Program-made: the position numbers and the translations under genes | The notes under the pieces: model-generated | What the model was told of the DNA's origin: nothing | The model's input: only the letters and a program-made list of their open reading frames with translations | The model's database searches: none | In this document: one piece after another, positions 17,974-26,560 of the stretch | How positions within the stretch are numbered: position 1 is the first letter of the stretch | Layout: each line of letters starts with the position of its first letter | NCBI GenBank assembly: GCA_964344685.1 | Contig: CAYFOK010000006.1 | Location: 1-64,000, forward strand | Direction of reading: 5' to 3' | Length of the DNA stretch: 64,000 nt | From: Scalindua sp964344685 | GTDB taxonomy: Bacteria > Planctomycetota > Brocadiia > Brocadiales > Scalinduaceae

Positions 17974-19059
17974 ATGACCAGGAAGAGCAAGGTTTTTTTT
18001 ATTGAAACCAGCAGCGGTGAATCACTTGCTTCATTAGCTGAAAAAGTGAAGTCCCTTTATGATGCTGCAGAACTTGGGAACATTGTCAAACAAGGCGAAA
18101 TGGTAGCGGTAAAGACCAGTTTTGGTGAAAAAGGAAACATCGGCCACCTTAAACCCCCAATAATCAAAGCTGCTGTAGATAAAGTAAAGTTAAGCGGCGG
18201 CAAACCCTTTCTTGTTGAAACCAATACGTTATATGTAGGGAAACGTTCTAATGCAATAGATCATTTAATGCTTGCTCACGAACATGGTTTTACCATAGAA
18301 AACACCGGCGCTCCCATCATAATTGCTGATGGTCTGTTAGGTGAACATGATTACACCGTTAATGTAAATAAAGAGTTGTGCAAAAACGCTCATATCTCAG
18401 GTGTGGCAAAGGCATCAAATGTAATTGTTTCTATTGCACATGTTACAGGACATCTTGCTACGGGCATGGGCGCAACATTCAAGAATGTAGGCATGGGACT
18501 GTCTGCAAGAGGAGGTAAATTAGCTCAGCACTCCGGCGTAATACCTCAGATTATCAGCAAAAACTGTACAACATGTAAAGTGTGCCAGATCTGGTGTCCT
18601 GCTGACGCAATCAACATGGAAAAGGATACGGCAGTAATTGACCCGGAAAAATGTATTGGCTGCGGAGAGTGCCTGGCCGTCTGTCAATTCAGTGCAGTCA
18701 AGATTGCCTGGGATGAAGACACGGCGAATTTACAGAAAAAAGTCGCGGAGTATTGTCTTGCCATTTTGGAAGAAAAGAAGGAGAAAGCCGGGTTCTTCAA
18801 CTTCCTTACACACATTACAAAACATTGTGACTGTATGGACGAGCCTTTTGAGCCTGATATCCCTGATATCGGTATAGTCGTATCAAAAGATCCGGTAGCA
18901 GTTGAAAAGGCAACCATAGATTTAATAAACAAGCGTACAGGGAAAGATTATTTCAGGCATATATGGCCTGAGATTGACTATACTGTACAACTTAATTATG
19001 CCCATGAAATCGGTTTAGGCAATCTTGATTACGATCTGGAAAATGTTACAGAAGATTAA
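17974..19059 (+). CDS. DUF362 domain protein with two [4Fe-4S] ferredoxin motifs
   Basis: A 361-residue cytosolic protein. Residues 1-190 and 285-355 form a DUF362 fold (VAVKTSFGEKGNIGHLKPP, GGKPFLVETNTLYVG, HVTGHLATGMGATFKNVGMG, SKDPVAVEKATIDL). Inserted at about 200-245 are two ferredoxin clusters, CTTCKVCQIWCP and CIGCGECLAVCQ. Such proteins are widespread in anaerobes and thought to carry electrons for an unknown redox step. It begins an operon whose next gene overlaps its stop by one base, followed by cobS and cobU. A role in cofactor metabolism is possible but unproven. Confidence 0.9.
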   Translation: MTRKSKVFFIETSSGESLASLAEKVKSLYDAAELGNIVKQGEMVAVKTSFGEKGNIGHLKPPIIKAAVDKVKLSGGKPFLVETNTLYVGKRSNAIDHLMLAHEHGFTIENTGAPIIIADGLLGEHDYTVNVNKELCKNAHISGVAKASNVIVSIAHVTGHLATGMGATFKNVGMGLSARGGKLAQHSGVIPQIISKNCTTCKVCQIWCPADAINMEKDTAVIDPEKCIGCGECLAVCQFSAVKIAWDEDTANLQKKVAEYCLAILEEKKEKAGFFNFLTHITKHCDCMDEPFEPDIPDIGIVVSKDPVAVEKATIDLINKRTGKDYFRHIWPEIDYTVQLNYAHEIGLGNLDYDLENVTED

Positions 19060-20450
19060 TGAATTTATCTAAACGTAAAGTAATAATTTTTGGTCTGGAT
19101 GCCGCCCCACCGGAACTGGTTTTCGATAAGTGGCTTGATTATCTGCCCAATATAAAACACCTTGTCTCAAACGGCATTTCCGGCAAACTGGAAAGTACGA
19201 TACCCGCAATCACATGTCCGGCATGGACATCAATGGTCACCAGCACCAACCCCGGCAAGCTGGGAATCTATGGTTTCAGAAATAGAATCAATTATGATTA
19301 CGAAGGACTGCATTTTGCAGATTCAAATACCGTTAATGAAGAGACCATCTGGAATATACTTGCACGGCACGGCAAAAGGCCGATCATCATTGGTGTCCCG
19401 CTGACATACCCTCTCAAACCTGTTCAAAATGGATTAATGATAAGTGGTTTCCTTACACCGGATAAAAATCATCAGTACACCTGGCCTGATGAGTTGAAGC
19501 ATGAGGTGGAAAGGGTTGCAGACGGCTATATACTGGACATAAAAGATTTCAGAGATGAAGAGAAAGAGCAGGTTTTACACACAATCTATGAAATGACAAA
19601 AAAGCGGTTTGAACTTACCAGGCATTTCATACTAAATGAAGATTGGGATTTTCTCATGATGGTGGAAATGGGAACAGACAGAATACAACACGCCTTCTGG
19701 AGGTTCTTTGATGAAAGGCACCCGGGATACCGGCAGGGAAATAAATATGAGAATGTAATATTTGACTACTACAAATATATTGATAGTGAAATTGGAAGAA
19801 CCCTTGCGCTGTTAGAAGATGACATCATTATCTTAATAGTTTCTGACCACGGTGCCATGATGATGGAAGGTGGGATCTGTATAAACGAGTGGCTGATCAA
19901 TAATGGGTATCTCAAGCTGATACATTATCCTGATGAAGTTACGCAAATCAATAAGCATCTGATTGACTGGGACAAGACAGCTGTGTGGGGAGAGGGTGGC
20001 TACTACGGTCGTTTATTCTTTAATGTAAAAGATCGTGAACCGAGAGGGATAATCCCGAAGCAGAATTATGAGTTTTTCAGAAATGAATTAATAGCCGCCC
20101 TTGAAGACCAGAGAGACGAGACAGGTCGAAAAATAAATACCAGGGTCTTTAAACCGGAGAACATTTACACGGAATGCAGAAACATACCACCAGACTTGAT
20201 AGTCTACTACGGTGATCTGGCCTGGAGATCTATCGGTAGTGTTGGACACAATACTTTGTGGGCGAGTGAAAATGATACTGGTGCGGATGATGCAAACCAC
20301 TCACAACACGGAATATTCGTAATGAGCGGTGATAATGGACATCATTCTGAAAGGAGAGATGATCTGAAAATAATGGATGTAGCACCTACTGTCCTGGACC
20401 GTATGGGTATCGATATACCGTGGAATATGGAGGGAAAAGTTATTCATTAA
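19059..20450 (+). CDS. Alkaline-phosphatase-superfamily phosphodiesterase (type I PDE/nucleotide pyrophosphatase-like)
   Basis: A 463-residue cytosolic hydrolase. It has a GLDAAPPEL metal site at the N-terminus, the nucleophile Thr in CPAWTSM, a TDRIQHAFW segment, VSDHGAMMM, and a C-terminal HSQHGIFVMSG with VAPTVLDRMG. These are the conserved zinc ligands and nucleophile of the superfamily. Planctomycetes and archaea carry many such proteins annotated as phosphodiesterases or phosphoglycerate mutases. Its position between the DUF362 gene and cobS suggests, but does not show, a link to corrinoid biosynthesis. Confidence 0.88.
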   Translation: MNLSKRKVIIFGLDAAPPELVFDKWLDYLPNIKHLVSNGISGKLESTIPAITCPAWTSMVTSTNPGKLGIYGFRNRINYDYEGLHFADSNTVNEETIWNILARHGKRPIIIGVPLTYPLKPVQNGLMISGFLTPDKNHQYTWPDELKHEVERVADGYILDIKDFRDEEKEQVLHTIYEMTKKRFELTRHFILNEDWDFLMMVEMGTDRIQHAFWRFFDERHPGYRQGNKYENVIFDYYKYIDSEIGRTLALLEDDIIILIVSDHGAMMMEGGICINEWLINNGYLKLIHYPDEVTQINKHLIDWDKTAVWGEGGYYGRLFFNVKDREPRGIIPKQNYEFFRNELIAALEDQRDETGRKINTRVFKPENIYTECRNIPPDLIVYYGDLAWRSIGSVGHNTLWASENDTGADDANHSQHGIFVMSGDNGHHSERRDDLKIMDVAPTVLDRMGIDIPWNMEGKVIH

Positions 20451-20453
20451 ATC

Positions 20454-21263
20454 ATGAAAGATTTTTTCTGGTCACTCAGTTTCTTAACAACGGTTCCGAC
20501 CGGCAAAAGATGGTGTGAAAGACAACCAAAAATAGGAAATGCAGTATTCTGGTTTCCAATAATTGGTCTGTTGATAGGGTTTATACTTACATTTGCTTAT
20601 ATCCCTGTGACTAGATTCTTTCCACATCTGGTTGCCGATGCAATAATTATAACAGTATATATTGTTATAACTGGTGGTTTTCACCTTGATGGTTTTGCGG
20701 ATACCTGTGATGGTGTCTTTGGTGGTAATACAAAGGAAAAAAGGCTTGGCATAATGCGGGATAGCCGGACGGGAACCTATGGAGCGTTGTGTCTTATCTG
20801 TACTGTTGGCCTTAAATATGCGTGCTTAGCCTCAATTAATCCGGAAGCGGTAGCCAGATTATCCTTTATCTCAGACCACAAGACAATAGCTGATTTGAAC
20901 CCTTTATATCTCTATGCCTGTGAGAAGGGTAAAGTACTTCTCTTTATGTGTGCCCTTGGCCGTTGGTCTCAAATACTGGGCGCCTCACTATCAAGTTATG
21001 CACGAGACGAAGGAGGTACTGGAAAAATAGTTATTGAAAATGTCAAAATAAGACATGCCCTGTTTTCAGCGCTAATACCGGGAATACTTATATTTTTGTT
21101 TTGTGGAATTAAAGGGATTTTTATATTCTTTACGGTGTTCATTGTTGTTGCTTTATTAGTTTCATACATTAAAAAGAAAATTGGCGGAATGACTGGAGAC
21201 ACTCTGGGTGCTTTAAATGAAGTAAGTGAATTGACTGTATTGCTCTCTTTTTTAGTTATTTAA
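20454..21263 (+). CDS. cobS: Adenosylcobinamide-GDP ribazoletransferase (CobS/CobV)
   Basis: A 269-residue integral membrane enzyme that joins adenosylcobinamide-GDP and alpha-ribazole in the last phase of B12 assembly. The N-terminal FFWSLSFLTTVPTG, the acidic catalytic segment GGFHLDGFADTCDGVFGG and the following RRxxIMRDSRTGTYG-like motif (here KRLGIMRDSRTGTYGA) are diagnostic. The C-terminal GGMTGDTLGALNEVSELTVLL is also typical. It starts three bases after the AlkP gene and overlaps cobU by one base (TAATG). Confidence 0.95.
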   Translation: MKDFFWSLSFLTTVPTGKRWCERQPKIGNAVFWFPIIGLLIGFILTFAYIPVTRFFPHLVADAIIITVYIVITGGFHLDGFADTCDGVFGGNTKEKRLGIMRDSRTGTYGALCLICTVGLKYACLASINPEAVARLSFISDHKTIADLNPLYLYACEKGKVLLFMCALGRWSQILGASLSSYARDEGGTGKIVIENVKIRHALFSALIPGILIFLFCGIKGIFIFFTVFIVVALLVSYIKKKIGGMTGDTLGALNEVSELTVLLSFLVI

Positions 21264-21805
21264 TGTCAGAACTAACACTCATAATCGGCGGCACAAGAAG
21301 CGGTAAGTCTGCGTTTGCAACAGAGCTTGCAAAAAAACACAAGCAGGTGTGTTATATTGCCACTGCTGATTCCGGGCAATCTTCACAGTTCGATGACGAA
21401 GAGATGCTTGAGCGAATACAAAAACACCGGGAAAACAGGCCGGCAGAGTGGAAAACTGTTGAAGCGCCCTTAGAATTAGATAAGACTGTTTTAAATATTA
21501 ATGAGGCCTTCGAAGTTGTATTAATTGACTGTATTACCATTTATGTCACAAATATGTTTCTTGGCAGTCATAAAGAAGAAGGAGATGAGTACATAATCGA
21601 TGCAATAAATAAATTGTGTAGTGTTTGTAAGAATATGCCTTTTCATGTTATAATGATAACCAATGAAGTTGGTTGCGGGGTTGTGCCGGATAATGCTTTA
21701 TCGAGACAATTTCGTGATATCGCAGGCTACGCTAACCAGATTATTGCCAGAGAAGCAGATAATGTATATCTTGTTACTGCAGGAATTGAAAGCAAGATTA
21801 AATAA
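21263..21805 (+). CDS. cobU: Adenosylcobinamide kinase / adenosylcobinamide-phosphate guanylyltransferase
   Basis: A 180-residue bifunctional kinase/guanylyltransferase. The P-loop GGTRSGKSAFA opens the protein. The guanylylated His sits in IQKHRENRPAEWKTVEAP, and the NEVGCGVVP and SRQFRDIAGYANQIIA segments are canonical. It makes the GDP-activated cobinamide used by CobS, encoded immediately upstream with overlapping stop and start. Length is normal. Confidence 0.95.
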   Translation: MSELTLIIGGTRSGKSAFATELAKKHKQVCYIATADSGQSSQFDDEEMLERIQKHRENRPAEWKTVEAPLELDKTVLNINEAFEVVLIDCITIYVTNMFLGSHKEEGDEYIIDAINKLCSVCKNMPFHVIMITNEVGCGVVPDNALSRQFRDIAGYANQIIAREADNVYLVTAGIESKIK

Positions 21806-21828
21806 TTATTTTTTTGGAAGGAGACAGT

Positions 21829-22473
21829 ATGAAGTTTTTTATTGATACAGCAGATGTAAATGAGATAAGAGAGGCAGAAAGCCTCGGTATCCTGGATGGT
21901 GTTACAACCAATCCTACACTGGTATCAAAAACCGGACGGCCCTTTAGGGAAACTATTGAAGAAATATGTACAATCGTAAAAGGCCCGGTAAGTGCCGAAG
22001 TAGTCAGTACTGAAACTGAAGCCATCATTAAAGAGGGGCGGGATTTGGCAAAAATAGCTGATAACATAGTTGTAAAGGTCCCCCTTATTAAAGATGGTCT
22101 TAAGGCAGTAAAGGCTCTTACCTCAGAAGGAATTAAGGTAAATGTAACACTCTGTTTTTCATCAAACCAGGCCCTGCTTGCCGCAAAGGCAGGTGGTACC
22201 TATATCAGTCCGTTTGTTGGAAGGCTTGATGATAAGGGCCATACTGGAATGGAAGTAGTTGATGAGATTCGTACTATTTATGATAATTATGATTTCGATA
22301 CGGAGATAATTGTCGCCAGTATTAGAACGCCATTACATGTTAGAGATGCCGCTCTCATGGGTGCTGATATTGCAACTATACCATTTGAAGTATTTAACAA
22401 AATAGTACAGCATCCATTGACAGATGCGGGGCTGAAGAGTTTTCTTGCAGACTGGGAAAAAGTGCCGAAGTAA
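21829..22473 (+). CDS. Transaldolase-like protein (fructose-6-phosphate aldolase/TalC type)
   Basis: A 214-residue short-form transaldolase: MKFFIDTADVNEIREAESLGILDG, GVTTNPTLVSK, the Schiff-base Lys in NIVVKVPL, VTLCFSSNQALLAAKAG, and SPFVGRLDDKG. The short length places it in the FSA/TalC subfamily, which act either as transaldolase or as fructose-6-phosphate aldolase. AAGGAG lies six bases before the ATG at 21829, which I prefer over an ATG five codons upstream. It follows cobU by 23 bp and is probably the last gene of the operon; a hairpin follows at 22514. Confidence 0.93.
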   Translation: MKFFIDTADVNEIREAESLGILDGVTTNPTLVSKTGRPFRETIEEICTIVKGPVSAEVVSTETEAIIKEGRDLAKIADNIVVKVPLIKDGLKAVKALTSEGIKVNVTLCFSSNQALLAAKAGGTYISPFVGRLDDKGHTGMEVVDEIRTIYDNYDFDTEIIVASIRTPLHVRDAALMGADIATIPFEVFNKIVQHPLTDAGLKSFLADWEKVPK

Positions 22474-22513
22474 TTATATACTTTTGGCCGGATTGTTTTA
22501 ATAGCAACTATAG

Positions 22514-22553
22514 GCTAATATGTACTTTGTTTTATGACAAAGTACATATTAGC
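22514..22553. terminator. Perfect 17-bp hairpin between convergent genes
   Basis: The arms 22514-22530 and 22537-22553 are perfectly complementary around a TTTATG loop. The hairpin lies between the end of the transaldolase gene and the convergent TusA-like gene, where a bidirectional terminator is expected. The T-tract is poor on both sides, so the terminator reading is likely but not certain. Confidence 0.65.
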
Positions 22554-22554
22554 A

Positions 22555-22794
22555 CTAGTCATCAGAGGCGAGTTTGCGGATAAAGGTATGGATCTCTCCA
22601 TCGTCTTCATCTATTTTCAGTAATTCATTCCCCGTTTTTTCACACCACGCCTTTATGTCACTCTTTATTCCATCATCAGTTGAAATAATTTCCAGAATTT
22701 GTCCGGTTTCCAACTCTTTTATTTTTTGAGATGCCTTAAATACCGGCATTGGACAAAGTAAACCGTAACAGTCTAATATAAAATCAGGTTCCAT
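22555..22794 (-). CDS. TusA/SirA-family sulfur carrier protein
   Basis: A 79-residue protein with the family signature LDCYGLLCPMPVFKASQKI, in which the CPxP cysteine accepts persulfide sulfur, and a FIRK tail. TusA-like proteins pass sulfur to tRNA thiolation, molybdenum cofactor or respiratory sulfur enzymes. It is a single minus-strand gene facing the transaldolase gene, so the neighbourhood does not tell which pathway it serves. Confidence 0.9.
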   Translation of the reverse strand: MEPDFILDCYGLLCPMPVFKASQKIKELETGQILEIISTDDGIKSDIKAWCEKTGNELLKIDEDDGEIHTFIRKLASDD

Positions 22795-22935
22795 AATTTA
22801 CAGATTCCCCTCCCCTTAGTAAGAAATAAATCATAAATCTGAAATATTATATATTTTTTTGTAGAAAATGTAAAACAAGTTGTGTAAATTTTACTACAAC
22901 TATAAAGGCAATAATAACTTGGATTTGGAGAAACC

Positions 22936-23550
22936 ATGAATATACTGGCCATAGGCGCCCACCCGGATGATATTGAATTTGGGTGTGGTGGTACTTTATC
23001 AAAATATAGTGAGAAGGGTCATAAAGTATATATGCTGGTATTGTCTAAAGGTGACAAGGGAGGAGATTCTGAACTCAGACAAGAAGAGCAGGAAAACTCA
23101 GCTCGAATATTAGGAGCAGAAAAGTTGTACTTTGGTGATTATAAAGACACTGAAATCGTACAAAGCCAGAAGCTTATTACAGAAATAGAAGGTTTTCTGA
23201 AAGAGATAAAACCGGGTTTCATTTTTGTTCATTACTCTGACGACACGCATCAAGATCATAGAAACCTGTCCGATTCGACTATATCGGCGACAAGGTACAT
23301 TCGAAATGTACTTTTTTATGAAGGACCAACTACACAAAATTTCACACCCAATGTATTTGTAGATATATCCAGTGCGCTTGGCAGAAAGCTTGAATGCCTG
23401 GAAGCGCACGTTTCCCAGGTTTCAAGGACGAACATTGAAGGGTTGTCTATCATTGAAGCCGCCGAATCTACGGCACATTTCAGAGGTATCCAGGGAAGGG
23501 TAGAATACGCCGAAGCATTTAATTCTTTACGCTTATTCATAAATATTTGA
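22936..23550 (+). CDS. PIG-L/LmbE-family N-acetylglucosaminyl deacetylase
   Basis: A 204-residue zinc hydrolase: AHPDDIEFGCGG at residues 8-19 gives the metal-binding His-Pro-Asp-Asp, and DTHQDHRN supplies the second His. It resembles BshB-type deacetylases that remove acetyl from GlcNAc conjugates. Its stop overlaps the start of the DegT aminotransferase (TGATG), and a WecA-like glycosyl-1-phosphate transferase follows, so a role in surface glycan or lipid-linked sugar synthesis is more likely here than bacillithiol synthesis. Confidence 0.9.
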   Translation: MNILAIGAHPDDIEFGCGGTLSKYSEKGHKVYMLVLSKGDKGGDSELRQEEQENSARILGAEKLYFGDYKDTEIVQSQKLITEIEGFLKEIKPGFIFVHYSDDTHQDHRNLSDSTISATRYIRNVLFYEGPTTQNFTPNVFVDISSALGRKLECLEAHVSQVSRTNIEGLSIIEAAESTAHFRGIQGRVEYAEAFNSLRLFINI

Positions 23551-24614
23551 TGGTGAAAAATTTTGTGATCCCCCATTCAAGGCCCACATTAGATGAAAAC
23601 GATTTAATTTCGGTATCTGAGGTAATTCGTTCGGGACGTATTGTCCAGGGTGAGGTAGTAGAGAAATTTGAGAATAGGGTTGCAAAATTTATCGGTGCAG
23701 ATGGCGCAGTGGCAACAAATACGGGTACATCCGCACTGCACCTCTCTCTTCTTGCCATAGGAATAAAAAGCGGTGACTACGTAGCTATACCAAGTTTTGT
23801 CTGCACGGCCCTGCTAAACGCATTAAATTACGTTGGCGCACAACCAATCCTTGTAGACATTAACCCTGATACATACAATATAGATATTCGAGATCTGAAA
23901 AAAAAGATAAAGAGATCTACAAAGGCAATAATTTTGCCACATCTGTTTGGCTTACCTGCAGATATTGACGAGACCATGTCACTTGGAATACCGGTTATTG
24001 AAGACTGTGCACAAGCGATCGGTGCCGTTTATAAAGGGAAAAAAGCAGGGAGCTTTGGCAGGCTCTCCTGTTTCTCGTTTTATGCAACGAAGGTTCTTTC
24101 TACAGGGGAAGGCGGAATGGTGGTTTCTGATTCAAAAGGTCTACTAAAAAAAATCAGAGATTTAAGAGACTATGATAATAAGAAAAGCTACTCAGTCCGT
24201 TATAATTACAAGATGACTGATATTCAGGCCGCAATGGGTATATCTCAACTTAAGAAGCTGCACTCTTTCCTGTTAAAAAGAGCAAATATTGCACAAAGAT
24301 ATTCTTCAGCATTACAGGAATTTTATAATGTTCCTTCTGTCCGTTATAAAGATAGAAAACATATTTTTTTCCGGTTCCCTATTCAAGTACAAGGAAGTGT
24401 TTCAAAGGCCCTGAATTTTTTTACTGAAAGAGGACTCATCTGTGCACGGCCAGTTTTTAAACCAATACATAAATACCTTCAAGTCAAAGGACTTCCGAAT
24501 ACAGATAAAGCCTGGAACAACACTATATCTATACCAATATATCCATCCCTAACCGATAAAGAAATCTGTAAAACTCTAGACGTTCTTAAACTATACATGA
24601 AAAGGAAGGCATAA
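23550..24614 (+). CDS. DegT/DnrJ/EryC1-family PLP-dependent sugar aminotransferase
   Basis: A 354-residue fold-type I aminotransferase: SRPTLDENDLISVSEVIRSG, TNTGTSALHLSL, HLFGLPAD, VIEDCAQAIGA, and the PLP lysine in SFYATKVLSTGEGG. These enzymes aminate keto-sugar nucleotides for glycan synthesis. The ATG overlaps the PIG-L stop codon, and a WecA-like gene starts two bases downstream, so the three genes form an operon. Confidence 0.93.
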   Translation: MVKNFVIPHSRPTLDENDLISVSEVIRSGRIVQGEVVEKFENRVAKFIGADGAVATNTGTSALHLSLLAIGIKSGDYVAIPSFVCTALLNALNYVGAQPILVDINPDTYNIDIRDLKKKIKRSTKAIILPHLFGLPADIDETMSLGIPVIEDCAQAIGAVYKGKKAGSFGRLSCFSFYATKVLSTGEGGMVVSDSKGLLKKIRDLRDYDNKKSYSVRYNYKMTDIQAAMGISQLKKLHSFLLKRANIAQRYSSALQEFYNVPSVRYKDRKHIFFRFPIQVQGSVSKALNFFTERGLICARPVFKPIHKYLQVKGLPNTDKAWNNTISIPIYPSLTDKEICKTLDVLKLYMKRKA

Positions 24615-24615
24615 G

Positions 24616-25817
24616 TTGAAAAACTTGATTAATATTTTTAGTGAGAAGGATATTATTCCATGGAAATACATTGCAGTAATATTCCTCTTTTTATTTATCG
24701 TCCTTCTAATTCCAACAACAAGAGCCTGGTTTTTTTATTTTAAAATAGGATGGTTATACATATTCTTATTCGCATTTCTAGTCTCATATTTAGCTGTCCC
24801 TATTGTCAGGAAGATTGCCTTCAAATTAAATATTATTGATATCCCAGATGCACGAAGAGTGCATAACACTCCTACTCCCCTTCTTGGAGGTGTTGCTGTG
24901 TATGCAGCATTTGCAGGTACGATTATTTATACCAACTCTTATTCTTTAGAACTAAAAGGAGTTGCGATTGGTGCAACTATAATTTTTTTAACAGGCCTTG
25001 TTGATGACATTGTAACCCTTCGTGCAAGATTAAAGCTTTTTATTCAGATAATAGCAGTATCTATTATGATCTTTTACGGTGTGGTTGCAGATTTCCTACC
25101 CAATACCTGGTGGGGCCACACCTTTGAGATTGCAATTACGTTCTTATGGATGCTTGGCATAACCAATTCACTAAACTTCTTTGACGGAATGGATGGTCTT
25201 GCCACCGGCCTTACTATTATATGTTCAGCTTTTTTGTGTATTCTTGCTATTAAGACAATGCAGCCTTATCTGGTGGTTCTTTCAGTTGCACTAGCCGGTA
25301 GCTGCATCGGATTTTTTCCCTATAATTTTAGATACAAAAAACCTGCTGCTATTTTCCTTGGAGATTCAGGAAGCACTTTCATGGGATTTATGTTAGCTGG
25401 TATGGTCCTAATGGGTGGGTGGGGTGGTGAAGCCCCAATAAAAGCATACGCTATGCCCATACTTATAATGGGCATATTTATTTTTGACATGGTGTACACA
25501 ACAACTTCCAGGATCGCCTCTAAAAAAATTGTAAATATCAGAGAGTGGTTGGAATTCACTGGAAAGGACCACCTTCATCATAGGCTCTCCTCTCTAGGAT
25601 TAAGTGCAAAACAGACAGTTTTTTTATCTATTTTCTTACTGCATCGCTGGGTATTAGTGCACTGGTATTGAAAAACGGAGGTGTAATTGACGCCTTATTG
25701 CTTCTTTTTCAAGCGGTAACCATATATCTAATAATTGTCATATTGATGCTTAGAGGAAAGAAAGAGGAAAGAAGAGATAGAAGAAAAGGTGATAAGAAGA
25801 TAATGGAGAATAACTAG
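24616..25817 (+). CDS. WecA/TagO/MraY-family undecaprenyl-phosphate glycosyl-1-phosphate transferase, frameshifted near its end
   Basis: A polytopic membrane enzyme with PDARRVHNTPTPLLGG, GLVDDIVTLRARLKL, NSLNFFDGMDGLATG, FLGDSGSTFMGF and GKDHLHHRL, the family's Mg2+ and substrate motifs in order. It attaches a sugar-1-phosphate to undecaprenyl phosphate at the inner membrane. The frame stops at 25671 after the odd tail HRWVLVHWY. The frame entered one base earlier at the T-run 25619-25625 continues with FIYFLTASLGISALVL and a final hydrophobic helix to a stop at 25817. One extra T would join them. The gene is therefore frameshifted or carries a sequencing error. The TTG start has GGAAGG upstream. 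Confidence 0.87.
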
Positions 25818-26060
25818 AAGAAAACAGGAAGCAGGTTATACAGCTCCATTCTTTCATATTGTAATACCTAAACCCTTTTCTCCCATTATTACGGTTTATC
25901 AGCAATTAAGTAGACAAACTTCAGCATGATATAATGATTTCACACCGCTTTACAGTCAATATAATTCAATCAAGCAGCTCGCCTTTAAATGGTGTTTTAT
26001 CCACCCCGTAATTGAAGAAAAATGCGTTAATATTCCAGAGTGATCTGCTATAATCTGGAG

Positions 26061-26489
26061 ATGGAAGAGTATATTTTTCTCGATGATATAGCAACTGCCG
26101 ATGTAGCAATAGAATCCCGTGGCGATACTCTGGAGGAGCTGTTCACCGCATCTGCAATGGCAACTTTTGAAGTAATGGCTGATACCATTGGCATTCAACC
26201 GGAAATCAAGAAAACCCTGCACCTGGAGAATTCCGAAATCGATGGATTACTGTTTGACTGGCTTGCTGAAATAATATACTTAAAAGATTCAGAATCTATA
26301 CTTTTTGGTAAATATAATTTAAAAATAACTAAAAATACTAACTACCAACTCGATGCTGAAATACACGGTGAAAAAATTAACCAATCTAAACACGATCTCA
26401 GGTGCGACGTAAAGGCAATAACATTTCACCTTTTTGAAGTGTATGAAAAGGAAGGCAAATGGATATCCAGATTTATCCTGGATATATAA
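26061..26489 (+). CDS. Archease family protein, RtcB cofactor
   Basis: A 142-residue protein matching archease: a FLDDIATADVAIESRG start, TLEELFTASAMATFEVM, GLLFDWLAEIIYLKDSE, and a C-terminal LRCDVKAITFHLFEV. Archease speeds guanylylation and turnover of the RtcB RNA ligase. The rtcB gene lies 71 bp downstream on the same strand, confirming the pairing. CTGGAG directly precedes the ATG at 26061; a GTG at 26040 would add seven residues and cannot be excluded. The usual EHTADI-like motif is altered here to LDDIATADV. Confidence 0.87.
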   Translation: MEEYIFLDDIATADVAIESRGDTLEELFTASAMATFEVMADTIGIQPEIKKTLHLENSEIDGLLFDWLAEIIYLKDSESILFGKYNLKITKNTNYQLDAEIHGEKINQSKHDLRCDVKAITFHLFEVYEKEGKWISRFILDI

Positions 26490-26560
26490 AGCTACATAAC
26501 CGAATAATGCAAGACAATTAAAAGTATCAATTCTTAAGTACATTATACAAAGGCAACAAA

